Source of the DNA: Xylanibacter muris
GTDB taxonomy: Bacteria; Bacteroidota; Bacteroidia; Bacteroidales; Bacteroidaceae
Direction of reading: 5' to 3'
Length of the DNA stretch: 64,000 nt
NCBI RefSeq assembly: GCF_013166605.1
Contig: NZ_JABKKF010000001.1
Coordinates: 372,001-436,000, forward strand
The position numbers were made by a program, and so were the translations under genes. Shown here piece after piece: positions 17,446-25,603 of the stretch (the first letter of the stretch is position 1; each line of letters opens with the position of its first letter). The notes under the pieces were generated by a model, which did no database searches, was not told where the DNA came from, and saw only the letters and a list, made by a program, of their open reading frames with translations.

Positions 17446-19386
17446 ATGTACAGTAGGATTTTTCAAATATTTGTTCTGGCTACCTGTCTTATGACAGCAC
17501 GTGCCCAGAATCCGATAATTCGTAATCAGTTTACGGCCGACCCTACGGCAAGAGTGTTTAACGGGCGTGTATATCTTTTTCCGTCACATGATATAATAAG
17601 TCCGGTTGAACCGGAGAAACGTTGGTTCTCGATGGCCGACTATCACATGTTCTCATCCACCGACCTTGTGGAATGGACCGACCACGGTGTGATACTTTCT
17701 CAGGAAAATGTGCCGTGGGGAGACCCTAAGGGATATTCCATGTGGGCACCAGATTGTGTTGAGCATAATGGAAAATATTATTTCTTCTTTCCTGACGCTC
17801 CAAGGCCCGAGCCGGGGAAAAGGCGCGGATTCGGTATAGGCGTAGCTGTTGCCGACGGACTTTTCAATCCCAGGTTTGTGCCGCAGGATAAACCGATAGC
17901 CGGTGTGGGCGGTATTGACCCGTGTGTAATGAAAGCCTCTGACGGACGGCATTATCTGTTTTGGGGAGGCGGTGGCCTTGTTGTGGCGCGGCTTAAAGAC
18001 AATCTGCTGGAGCTGGACGGTGAGCCGAAGCGTATAGACGGGTTGCCTGAAGGTTTCAAGGAAGGGCCGTTCGCTTTTGAGCATAAAGGAAAATATTACC
18101 TGACCTATCCGTGGGTAAGGCGTGAGGGCGGTACGGAATGCTTGGCGTATGCAATGGCCGACAACCCTATGGGGCCGTATACGTACAAAGGTATAATAAT
18201 GAAGGAATCTGCCACGGGATGTTGGACGAACCATCACAGTATAGTGAATTTTAAAGGTCAGTGGTATTTGTTCTACCATCATAATGACTACAGTCCTTCG
18301 TTTGACAAAAACCGTTCTACATGTATCGACTCTCTGTTCTTTCGTCCTGACGGCACTATCATTGAGGTTGTGCCTACAAGGCGTGGTGTAGGAATCAGTG
18401 ATGCCCGTAAGCCCGTACAGTTAGACCGTTACAGCGATATAGGCCGTGGCGCAGCCATTGAGTATCATGATACCTCCAACTGTTTTGCAGGATGGAAGAC
18501 AGTGTTTGCAAGACCTGGGGCATGGGTCAGATACAACCGTGTGGATACGAAGAGCAGCTGTGCGGAAAATGTATGTCTGCGTGTAAGGACGAATGGTAAG
18601 GCGCGTTTTGTCCTGCGTATAGGCAGTTATGAGACATTGCTTGATGCGGGCGATACGAACGGGGAGTGGCAGGAGAGGAATATCAGAGTAAAGGTGATGC
18701 CGGAAGGGGTCAACGACCTCACGCTGGCACTCAAAAGCGGACACAATGCCGAGGTTGACTGGATATCAATGGGTGAGATGCCGCGTGAAAGATATTTTAT
18801 AAAGCCGTCAGGTCTTGATACGACGCCTGACGAAGCCGGCTTCATACGCCGTTGGATGTTATTGGAACCTATAGACAAGCCCAACCGCAGCAACACCGTG
18901 TTTACAGACAGTTATCTGCGTGAGCATTTAACACGGATTTTCTATGCCGGACAGAATACTATGCTGCCCGAAGACATGCAGCAGGTGACGGTCGGAGACC
19001 AACAGTTGACATGGCATGCCGTTGAAAGCAACCGTTTTAATGTCAAGCTTTTCCGTTTTGCCACAGGACTTGGAAAAAGGGAGTATGGGGTGTTGTTCCA
19101 TGCTGTGACAGTGATAGACTGCGACCGTGACCTTTCCGGCATACGTTTGGCGGTCGGTTCAAATTCCGCCTCGATGTGGTGGCTTAACGGAAAGGAGGTC
19201 ATGATGCTTTCCGGAGACCGCCGCATGGTGAAGGATGATATGGTGTCGCCGAGGCTTACATTGAAGAAAGGACGTAATATTCTGAGTGGGGCAGTCATAA
19301 ACGGTCCGGGAATGAGCGATTTTTGTGCGCGTTTCATTGACGATTCAGGACATCCGGTGAAAGACTATAAGGTGACATTGAAATAA
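17446..19386 (+). CDS. GH43 arabinofuranosidase/xylosidase with CBM6-like domain
   Basis: The 646-residue secreted protein has a signal peptide ending near ARAQN and a five-bladed GH43 propeller. The catalytic base is the Asp in FTADPTARVF, the transition-state Asp lies in GGIDPCVMK, and the acid Glu in FKEGPFAFEHKGKYY. A beta-sandwich at about 330-460 resembles CBM6 (YHDTSNCFAGWKTVF to AEVDWISMG). The last about 170 residues (SYLREHLTRIFYAG, SMWWLNGKEVMML) look like another galactose-binding-type module and are not confidently identified. It follows GH3 after only 18 bases, so the two are probably co-transcribed. GH43 members act on arabinose or xylose side groups; the exact linkage is not readable. 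Confidence 0.9.
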   Translation: MYSRIFQIFVLATCLMTARAQNPIIRNQFTADPTARVFNGRVYLFPSHDIISPVEPEKRWFSMADYHMFSSTDLVEWTDHGVILSQENVPWGDPKGYSMWAPDCVEHNGKYYFFFPDAPRPEPGKRRGFGIGVAVADGLFNPRFVPQDKPIAGVGGIDPCVMKASDGRHYLFWGGGGLVVARLKDNLLELDGEPKRIDGLPEGFKEGPFAFEHKGKYYLTYPWVRREGGTECLAYAMADNPMGPYTYKGIIMKESATGCWTNHHSIVNFKGQWYLFYHHNDYSPSFDKNRSTCIDSLFFRPDGTIIEVVPTRRGVGISDARKPVQLDRYSDIGRGAAIEYHDTSNCFAGWKTVFARPGAWVRYNRVDTKSSCAENVCLRVRTNGKARFVLRIGSYETLLDAGDTNGEWQERNIRVKVMPEGVNDLTLALKSGHNAEVDWISMGEMPRERYFIKPSGLDTTPDEAGFIRRWMLLEPIDKPNRSNTVFTDSYLREHLTRIFYAGQNTMLPEDMQQVTVGDQQLTWHAVESNRFNVKLFRFATGLGKREYGVLFHAVTVIDCDRDLSGIRLAVGSNSASMWWLNGKEVMMLSGDRRMVKDDMVSPRLTLKKGRNILSGAVINGPGMSDFCARFIDDSGHPVKDYKVTLK

Positions 19387-19486
19387 CAATGTCCGGCATC
19401 ATGATACGTATTTCAGCAGGTTACTGGCTGAATTGAATATTCTCGATATTTTGCTTCAGATACATACTATAAATCTTTCAGCATAA

Positions 19487-20935
19487 ATGAAAAAGATATT
19501 TCCTATAATAATCTTCGGATTGTCTCTTGCCGCAAAGGCTCAGATAGGGCAGCCTTGGATTCATGACCCTTCGACGATTGCGGAATGTGACGGCAAGTAT
19601 TATACATTTGGTACCGGTGGCGGTGGACTGATTAGTGATGACGGTTGGTCGTGGCACAGCGGTGGGGTACGTCCCGGAGGCGGTGCCGCACCGGATGTCA
19701 TAAAGATTAATGGCCGTTATCTCGTCATATACGGAGCGACAGGCGGCGGGCTCGGTGGAGGACACAACGGCCGTATACTTACGATGTGGAACAAAACGCT
19801 TGATCCTTCCTCACCCGATTTCCGCTATACGGAACCGGTTGAAGTGGCTTCATCCGACGGTTTGGAAGACAATGACGCCATTGATCCTGGTGTGTTGCTT
19901 GATCCTACTGACGGACGCATGTGGGTGTCATACGGCACATATTTTGGCAATATCCGCCTTATCGAGCTTGATCCGAAGACAGGGTGCCGCATGAAGGGCA
20001 ACAAGGCCGTCGACGTTGCAATCGACTGTGAGGCTACAGACCTTATATACCGAGACGGCTACTATTATCTGCTGGGCACTCACGGCACCTGTTGTGACGG
20101 TGTGAATTCGACATATAACATAGTATGTGGGCGCAGCCGCAAGGTGACAGGACCCTATATCGATAATGTTGGCCGTTCAATGATGGAGGGCGGTGGAAAG
20201 ATGGTGGCAGGTGCCGAACCGCGTCGGGTCGGAGCCGGACATTTCGGACGCACGGTCATTGACGACGGTGTGGAGGTGGCTTCGTTTCACTATGAGGCTG
20301 ATTTCGACCGTAGCGGGCATTCGGTGCTGGCAGTCCGTCCGCTGCTATGGAGGAACGGATGGCCGGAGGTGGGACACCAATTCCGCGACGGTACATATTC
20401 CATACTGTCATGTCGCCGCGGATATGCCTTGGAGCTGGCCGTTGATTTTGTGCGTATAGAGCAGAAGAACCGCATGGGGTGGCACAATATTGATGCGGAA
20501 AAGCCGTTGGAGAGAATTCCAGACCAGACACTCGATGAAGTGAAGGCAACATGGCCTTCGGGTGAGACAGGGGTGCGTGCTGGAGACAATATGTTTCGTC
20601 CCCATCAGCTGTGGAGTATAAAGGCGGTGCCCGAAGCCGGCGGTTATCTGAGTAACCCGTATTTTAGCATTACTGTTGCCGGAACCGGTCGTGCTCTTTG
20701 TGCCACGGCAGATATGGAAGTCGTTTCTTCACCACTGTTCACAGGAGATGACTGTCAGCTTTGGAGAATAGAACAGCTTACAGACGGATCGTTCCGTATT
20801 ATGCCTAAGGCTATTCCCGGGAAGGAAGGTCTCAATACTGAATATGTGCTTTATTCCATTGGAGACAGTACGCCTACGCTTGCTCCTTATGACTTTGACA
20901 ATGATAATTCCAAGTGGACTTTTTTAGGTCAATAG
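19487..20935 (+). CDS. GH43 arabinanase-like enzyme with beta-trefoil-like tail
   Basis: The 482-residue protein carries a short signal peptide (KKIFPIIIFGLSLAAKAQ). The GH43 catalytic positions are Asp in WIHDPSTIAE, Asp in NDAIDPGVLLDP and Glu in DCEATDLIYRDG. The arrangement with a catalytic domain near residues 20-320 followed by a domain with QLWRIEQLTDGSFRI resembles arabinan-active GH43 proteins with an extra ricin-like C-terminal module; the subfamily is not certain. Third gene of the GH3-GH43-GH43 cluster, 100 bases after the second. Confidence 0.87.
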   Translation: MKKIFPIIIFGLSLAAKAQIGQPWIHDPSTIAECDGKYYTFGTGGGGLISDDGWSWHSGGVRPGGGAAPDVIKINGRYLVIYGATGGGLGGGHNGRILTMWNKTLDPSSPDFRYTEPVEVASSDGLEDNDAIDPGVLLDPTDGRMWVSYGTYFGNIRLIELDPKTGCRMKGNKAVDVAIDCEATDLIYRDGYYYLLGTHGTCCDGVNSTYNIVCGRSRKVTGPYIDNVGRSMMEGGGKMVAGAEPRRVGAGHFGRTVIDDGVEVASFHYEADFDRSGHSVLAVRPLLWRNGWPEVGHQFRDGTYSILSCRRGYALELAVDFVRIEQKNRMGWHNIDAEKPLERIPDQTLDEVKATWPSGETGVRAGDNMFRPHQLWSIKAVPEAGGYLSNPYFSITVAGTGRALCATADMEVVSSPLFTGDDCQLWRIEQLTDGSFRIMPKAIPGKEGLNTEYVLYSIGDSTPTLAPYDFDNDNSKWTFLGQ

Positions 20936-21009
20936 CATTGTTCCAAGGAATTTAAAGTATACTTACGGTAAGTTCTTAATGCTTTAATCGCCTTTTTTCA
21001 CCGTAAAAC

Positions 21010-21064
21010 GACACTTCTCAAATTTTACGACTTAACTCGTGAGGTTTGGGAAGTGTCATTTTTT
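21010..21064 (+). terminator. Rho-independent terminator after the GH3-GH43-GH43 cluster
   Basis: GACACTTCTCAAA (21010-21022) pairs with TTTGGGAAGTGTC (21045-21057), 13 pairs with one G-U, followed by ATTTTTT. It separates the glycosidase cluster from rbfA. Confidence 0.85.
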
Positions 21065-21167
21065 AGTTAGAGGCCATGTTGTTTTCACCATAGTAAAGCC
21101 TGTCCGTATGCAGGAAGGATAGGGGATAAAGGCTTGTGCCAATATCCGTATTACATTGTCATATTCT

Positions 21168-21198
21168 TTTGCGTTTCACATTTTATTTCGTATCTTTG
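21168..21198 (+). promoter_or_regulatory. Promoter for rbfA
   Basis: TTTG (21168-21171) and TATCTTTG (21191-21198) are separated by 19 bases, a close match to the Bacteroidota consensus, 36 bases upstream of the rbfA ATG. Confidence 0.75.
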
Positions 21199-21234
21199 CA
21201 CATCATTTTCATTCATATTAAGATATAACATATA

Positions 21235-21570
21235 ATGCAAGAGACACGACAGAATAAGATAGCGCGTTTGCTCCAGAAAGAGCTTAGCGTGATTTTCCAA
21301 CAGCAGACACGTCTGATGCACGGGGTCATGATTTCGGTTACACGCACCAGGGTTTCTCCTGATTTAAGTATATGTACGGCATATCTAAGTGTTTTCCCGA
21401 GTGAAAAAGGAGAGGAAATACTTAAAAATATAAATGCAAGTGAAAAGAAGATACGTTATGAATTGGGTACAAGGGTGCGCCATCAGTTGAGGATAATACC
21501 TGATTTACGTTTCTTTATAGACGATTCACTTGATTATATAGACCATATAGACGAATTGTTGAAAAAATAA
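21235..21570 (+). CDS. rbfA: 30S ribosome-binding factor A
   Basis: The 111-residue single KH-like domain protein assists late 30S subunit maturation and cold adaptation. The family pattern is visible: RQNKIARLLQKELSVIFQ at the N-terminus, ISVTRTRVSPDLSICTAYLSVFP in the middle, and RHQLRIIPDLRFFIDDSLDY near the end. Length is typical. The downstream permease gene begins four bases after its stop, an arrangement seen in many Bacteroidales genomes. Confidence 0.95.
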   Translation: MQETRQNKIARLLQKELSVIFQQQTRLMHGVMISVTRTRVSPDLSICTAYLSVFPSEKGEEILKNINASEKKIRYELGTRVRHQLRIIPDLRFFIDDSLDYIDHIDELLKK

Positions 21571-21574
21571 CGGG

Positions 21575-22801
21575 ATGAACTTTCCTTTCTATATAGCCCG
21601 CAGGTATCTGTTTTCCAAAAAGAGCACCCATGCCATTAATATAATAAGCGGTATTAGTATTGTAGGCGTGGCTGTGGCAACGATGGCTCTTGTCGTTACC
21701 TTGAGTGTGTTTAACGGATTTCATGACCTTGTGGCCTCTTTCTTCACGTCATTTGACCCGCAGATTGAAATTACGCCGGTAGCGGGCAAGACGGCTCCTG
21801 CGGATGATCCCGTGCTGACAAAGATAAGAACTTTGCCGGAAGTGGAAGTGGCTACGGAGAGCGTAGAGGATATGGCGCTTGCCATATATGGCGACAGGCA
21901 GGCTATGGTTGTAGTGAAAGGAGTGGATAATAATTTCGACAGCCTGACGCATATAAAGGAGATACTTGTGGGCAACGGGGAATATTCACTGAAAGTGGCT
22001 GACCTTGATTATGGCATATTGGGTATACGGCTTGCCGAGACTCTCGGTACGGGATACGGCTTTAAGGGAGCCATGAAGATATATGCTCCCGTTAAGGAAG
22101 GACAGTTGGATATGACCAATCCCGAGGCGAATTTTGTGGAGCAGGAACTTTATTCTCCCGGTGTGTTGTTTTGTGTCAAGCAGGCAAAGTATGATAAAAA
22201 CTATATTCTTACCAATATTACTTTTGCGCGCATGTTGTTCGGGCGTGACGGTGAGTTGTCGGCGCTTGAGTTGAGATTGAAGCCTGGAAGCGACTTTGAA
22301 GCGGTAAAAGGAAGGATTAAGGATATTGCAGGAGATAAATACTATGTGAAGGACCGGTTCGAGCAGCAGGACGATACTTTTAAGATTATGAAGATAGAGA
22401 AACTGATGGCCTATATCTTCCTGACCTTCATACTGGTCGTTGCATGTTTTAATATTATAGGAAGCCTCTCAATGCTTATTCTTGATAAAAGGAAAGACAT
22501 TGTGTCGCTCAGAAATCTTGGTGCAAGTGACAGGCAGATTGTGAGAATATTCCTGTTTGAAGGTAGGATGATTTCCGCGATAGGGGCTGTCACCGGTATT
22601 GTTATCGGTCTGTTGCTGTGTTGGCTTCAACAGACGTATGGTATTGTGGGATTGGGCAGGTCAAGCGGCTCGTTTGTTGTTGATGCCTATCCTGTAAGCG
22701 TCCATTATGATGATATAGCTGTTATATTCATTACAGTGATGCTCGTAGGATTTGCCTCTGTATGGTATCCTGTGAGGTATTTTGCGAAAAGACTGTTATA
22801 A
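21575..22801 (+). CDS. LolC/LolE-type ABC transporter permease
   Basis: The 408-residue inner membrane protein has one N-terminal membrane helix (about residues 20-45, IISGISIVGVAVATMALVVTLSVF), a periplasmic MacB-like domain (about 50-260), and three C-terminal helices forming an FtsX domain (about 275-400). The start YIARRYLFSKKSTHAINIISGISI is the hallmark of lipoprotein-releasing LolC/E proteins, which extract outer-membrane lipoproteins from the inner membrane. Bacteroidota usually have a single LolE-like permease with a distant LolD. Probable two-gene operon with rbfA. Confidence 0.9.
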   Translation: MNFPFYIARRYLFSKKSTHAINIISGISIVGVAVATMALVVTLSVFNGFHDLVASFFTSFDPQIEITPVAGKTAPADDPVLTKIRTLPEVEVATESVEDMALAIYGDRQAMVVVKGVDNNFDSLTHIKEILVGNGEYSLKVADLDYGILGIRLAETLGTGYGFKGAMKIYAPVKEGQLDMTNPEANFVEQELYSPGVLFCVKQAKYDKNYILTNITFARMLFGRDGELSALELRLKPGSDFEAVKGRIKDIAGDKYYVKDRFEQQDDTFKIMKIEKLMAYIFLTFILVVACFNIIGSLSMLILDKRKDIVSLRNLGASDRQIVRIFLFEGRMISAIGAVTGIVIGLLLCWLQQTYGIVGLGRSSGSFVVDAYPVSVHYDDIAVIFITVMLVGFASVWYPVRYFAKRLL

Positions 22802-22830
22802 GGGAAGGCTATATTGTTTTCACCATGATA

Positions 22831-23706
22831 TCATGACATGCTTCCCAATGAAATGTTTTCCACTTCGATGTTCTCATGCAGGAAAATCTGCGCAGTTTCG
22901 CGGAACCTGTCCGGGTCTTCTGTCGTGAGATATTGCACCTTGCCGCATTTTGTGCACTTGCCTTCCATTTCCGGATGGCGTATGAAGTAGTTTTTTAGGC
23001 TGTTGGCTACATAATCCCCTTGTGACACGATTCGGATATTGTTTGGGACAAATTTCCTTATTTTTGGCAGAAGGAGAGGGTAATGTGTGCATCCGAGTAT
23101 GATGGTGTCTATGTCGGAATCCGTTTTCAGAAGTTGTTTTATCCGCTTTTCCACAAAGTAATCGGCTCCGGGACTGTTGCCTTCGTTGTATTCGACCAAT
23201 GGGACCCAGAACGGGCATGCCACGCCCGATACTTTTATGTCGGGAAACAGTTTCTTTATTTCCATATTATAGCTTTCGCTTTTTATTGTCCCTTCGGTTG
23301 CGAGTATGCCTATGTGTCGTGTTTCTGTAAGGTTGCCGATTATTTCCGCTGTGGGGCGTATGATGCCTAAGACCCTTCTGCCCGCATCTGCCAGCGGAAG
23401 GTCGTTCTGCTGTATTGTGCGCAGGGCTTTGGCCGATGCCGTGTTACATCCGAGAATAACGATGTGGCATCCCATTTCGAAAAGGCACATCACGGCCTGG
23501 CGGGTAAATTCGTAGACAATGCCGAACGAGCGTGAACCGTATGGTGCGCGCGCATTGTCTCCAAGATAAATGTAGTCGTATTGCGGGAGAAGACTGCGTA
23601 TGCCGTGGAGTATTGTGAGTCCGCCGTAGCCGGAGTCGAATATCCCGATGGGGCCGGGTGCTTCCGGTAATACCTTTGGCATCTGCTGTTGTTTGATGGG
23701 ATTCAT
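22831..23706 (-). CDS. murI: Glutamate racemase
   Basis: The 291-residue cytoplasmic enzyme interconverts L- and D-glutamate for peptidoglycan. The two catalytic cysteines are in GCNTASAKALR near residue 96 and ILGCTHYPLLLPKI near 206; the substrate-binding IFDSGYGGLTILHGI is near the start. An alternative start at the internal Met (MPKVLPEAPG) would shorten it by eight residues. Last gene of the minus-strand envelope block, eight bases after the third ompH paralogue. Confidence 0.95.
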   Translation of the reverse strand: MNPIKQQQMPKVLPEAPGPIGIFDSGYGGLTILHGIRSLLPQYDYIYLGDNARAPYGSRSFGIVYEFTRQAVMCLFEMGCHIVILGCNTASAKALRTIQQNDLPLADAGRRVLGIIRPTAEIIGNLTETRHIGILATEGTIKSESYNMEIKKLFPDIKVSGVACPFWVPLVEYNEGNSPGADYFVEKRIKQLLKTDSDIDTIILGCTHYPLLLPKIRKFVPNNIRIVSQGDYVANSLKNYFIRHPEMEGKCTKCGKVQYLTTEDPDRFRETAQIFLHENIEVENISLGSMS

Positions 23707-23713
23707 CGCTGGT

Positions 23714-24289
23714 TTATTTTGACAGGCTTTCTTTTACAATGCCGTTGATATCCTCGCCTTGCAATGGATTGATGAAAGGGCATGAATTATTGTCTGTGTT
23801 CAGAATAAAAGAATATCCCCGCTTTGTTCCGATCTCCTTTATCACGGCAGACAGCCTTGCATGCAGAGGCGCGAAGATGTCTTGTTCCGCCTTTGCCAGC
23901 AGTCGTCTGCTTTCTTCCTTGAAAGCAATGTTCTTTGTAAGCAGTTCCTGTAGCTCGGTCTGACGTTTCTGCAGTATTGTCTGGGGAAAATCACGCAACC
24001 CCTCAAGAAATTGTTCATATTTCTGGTTAAACTCCCTTTCGACCCTTTGAGTCTCTTGCTCATATTTTGAGCGCAATGCCGCTGTCTGTCTTTGGGCAAG
24101 AGCGTAGTCGGGCATCGACTGAAGTGCAGAGTCATAGCTTAGAAATCCGAACTTGGATATTGAATACTGTCCGTCATTTCGTGCATATAATGCCGTGTCT
24201 GTGGTTGAAACAGAACTTTTGTTGATGTTCTCCTGTGCAGAAGCGATGAGGCATATTGATGAGATAAAGAGGAATATGATTCTTTTCAT
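23714..24289 (-). CDS. OmpH/Skp-family periplasmic protein, third paralogue
   Basis: The 191-residue protein begins at the ATG at 24289, which opens a signal peptide (IIFLFISSICLIASAQ); the frame continues upstream but without coding character. The central part is a long coiled coil rich in Glu, Gln and Arg (about residues 60-140: QTAALRSKYEQETQRVE, LQKRQTELQELL), and the end KEIGTKRGYSFILNTDN is the OmpH C-terminal pattern. Skp-type chaperones hold unfolded outer membrane proteins on the way to BamA. It has an extra about 30-residue N-terminal segment after the signal and is more divergent than its two neighbours. Confidence 0.85.
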   Translation of the reverse strand: MKRIIFLFISSICLIASAQENINKSSVSTTDTALYARNDGQYSISKFGFLSYDSALQSMPDYALAQRQTAALRSKYEQETQRVEREFNQKYEQFLEGLRDFPQTILQKRQTELQELLTKNIAFKEESRRLLAKAEQDIFAPLHARLSAVIKEIGTKRGYSFILNTDNNSCPFINPLQGEDINGIVKESLSK

Positions 24290-24387
24290 ATTTTCTGAGG
24301 TTATGGTGTGTTTTATTTCCGGTATATTGGTAAGCCTGTCTGTCGTGGCATGATGTATGCTTGACAGCTTGTCTTTCAACGTATTAA

Positions 24388-24424
24388 GGTTGTGAGGGCA
24401 GTCCTGTCCGATGCTCTCACAACC
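24388..24424. repeat. Inverted repeat between the second and third ompH genes
   Basis: GGTTGTGAG (24388-24396) pairs perfectly with CTCACAACC (24416-24424). No T run follows on the minus strand, so it may be an RNA-stability element within the operon rather than a full terminator. Confidence 0.45.
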
Positions 24425-24443
24425 TCACAGTGTATATGTCTTT

Positions 24444-24941
24444 TTATTTCAGTCCGAGTTTTGCCTTTACCTGTGCGGTCACGTCCGTACTGAGGGTGGT
24501 GCTGATATAAGGCACACCACCGGCAACATCCATGATGTAAACGTATCCGCCGGCCTGACCGACTTCTTTTATAGCATCGATGACCTTGGTTGTTATAGCC
24601 TGCATCTTCTCGGCAGAAGCTTTCTGCAAAGCCTGCTGGTTGTCCTGATAGCTCTGCTGTATCTTCTGATACATTTCCTGCAGTTCCTGCTGACGGCGCT
24701 GCTTGATGTTGTCTGGAAGAGTGGCCTGCTCTTTCTCGAAGGCGTCTCCTTTTTTCTGCAATTCATCCTGCATGCTCTTCAGGTCTGCCTCATACTGGGC
24801 CTGTAAGGCGTCAATTTCTGTCTTTGCCTTTGTATAGTCAGGCATAACCTGGATGATTTCCTGGGCATTGACATGTCCGAACTTCTGTGCAAATGTTGCC
24901 AATGGGGCAAATGCCATAAGCATTAAAAGTAATTTCTTCAT
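24444..24941 (-). CDS. ompH: OmpH/Skp-family periplasmic chaperone
   Basis: The 165-residue protein has a signal peptide (KKLLLMLMAFAPLATFAQ) and the canonical start of the mature chain KFGHVNAQEIIQVMPDY. A Gln/Glu-rich coiled coil covers about residues 45-110 (the two tentacle helices of Skp), and the domain closes with IKEVGQAGGYVYIMDVAGG. Family role: trimeric periplasmic holdase feeding outer membrane proteins to the BAM complex. The middle member of three tandem paralogues directly downstream of bamA. Confidence 0.93.
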   Translation of the reverse strand: MKKLLLMLMAFAPLATFAQKFGHVNAQEIIQVMPDYTKAKTEIDALQAQYEADLKSMQDELQKKGDAFEKEQATLPDNIKQRRQQELQEMYQKIQQSYQDNQQALQKASAEKMQAITTKVIDAIKEVGQAGGYVYIMDVAGGVPYISTTLSTDVTAQVKAKLGLK

Positions 24942-25048
24942 TGTTGTTTTTTTATTTTAATTATTAATTTATTTTGTCTGTACTCATTCTTCTGTGCTAA
25001 TACAAGACCGGATGCAAATAGGGTATATGCAGGACCGGTTTTATGAAA

Positions 25049-25561
25049 TCAGCGTGCGTATCCTAATTTGGCGAGCACCTCATTGCTGATATCTATTTTA
25101 GGACTTCCGAATATTATTCCACTGTCGCTTGCCCGGTCGAGAATCAGCTGGTAGCCTCGCAGGTCGGCAATGTCTTTCACGGCGTTGTAAATCTCCTCCT
25201 GTATGGGGGACATGAGACTTGTACGTTTCTTGAATAATTCACCGTCCGGACCGAAATACTTCTTTTTAAGTTCGGCGGCCTCCTGCTCCTTTTTCATTAT
25301 TGCGTCCTGTTTGGCCTTTTTCTGTTCCTGTGACAGAAACACCACTTCGTTCTGGTAGTTTTTATACATTGTCTGGGCTTCTGTAGAGAGGGCTTCTATC
25401 TCAGCCTGCCATTTTTTTGACACCTGATTGAGCTGTTCGTTGGCACGTTCGTATGCAGGGATGTTCTTCAATATATAATCCATGTCGACAAGTGCGAATT
25501 TCTGTGCGCTTGAGGATATTGCCTGTATTGTCAGCAATAGAATAAAAAATATCTTCTTCAT
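25049..25561 (-). CDS. ompH: OmpH/Skp-family periplasmic chaperone
   Basis: The 170-residue protein starts at the ATG at 25561 with signal peptide KKIFFILLLTIQAISSSAQ. Mature start KFALVDMDYILKNIPAYERA, coiled coil rich in Lys, Gln and Glu at about 45-115, and the closing pattern VKDIADLRGYQLILDRASD identify OmpH/Skp. It lies 42 bases after bamA in the same direction, consistent with shared transcription of the assembly machine and its chaperone. Confidence 0.93.
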   Translation of the reverse strand: MKKIFFILLLTIQAISSSAQKFALVDMDYILKNIPAYERANEQLNQVSKKWQAEIEALSTEAQTMYKNYQNEVVFLSQEQKKAKQDAIMKKEQEAAELKKKYFGPDGELFKKRTSLMSPIQEEIYNAVKDIADLRGYQLILDRASDSGIIFGSPKIDISNEVLAKLGYAR

Positions 25562-25603
25562 AAAAGTCAAAATTTAATATATTAAACCTGAGTGTTGCAG
25601 ATA

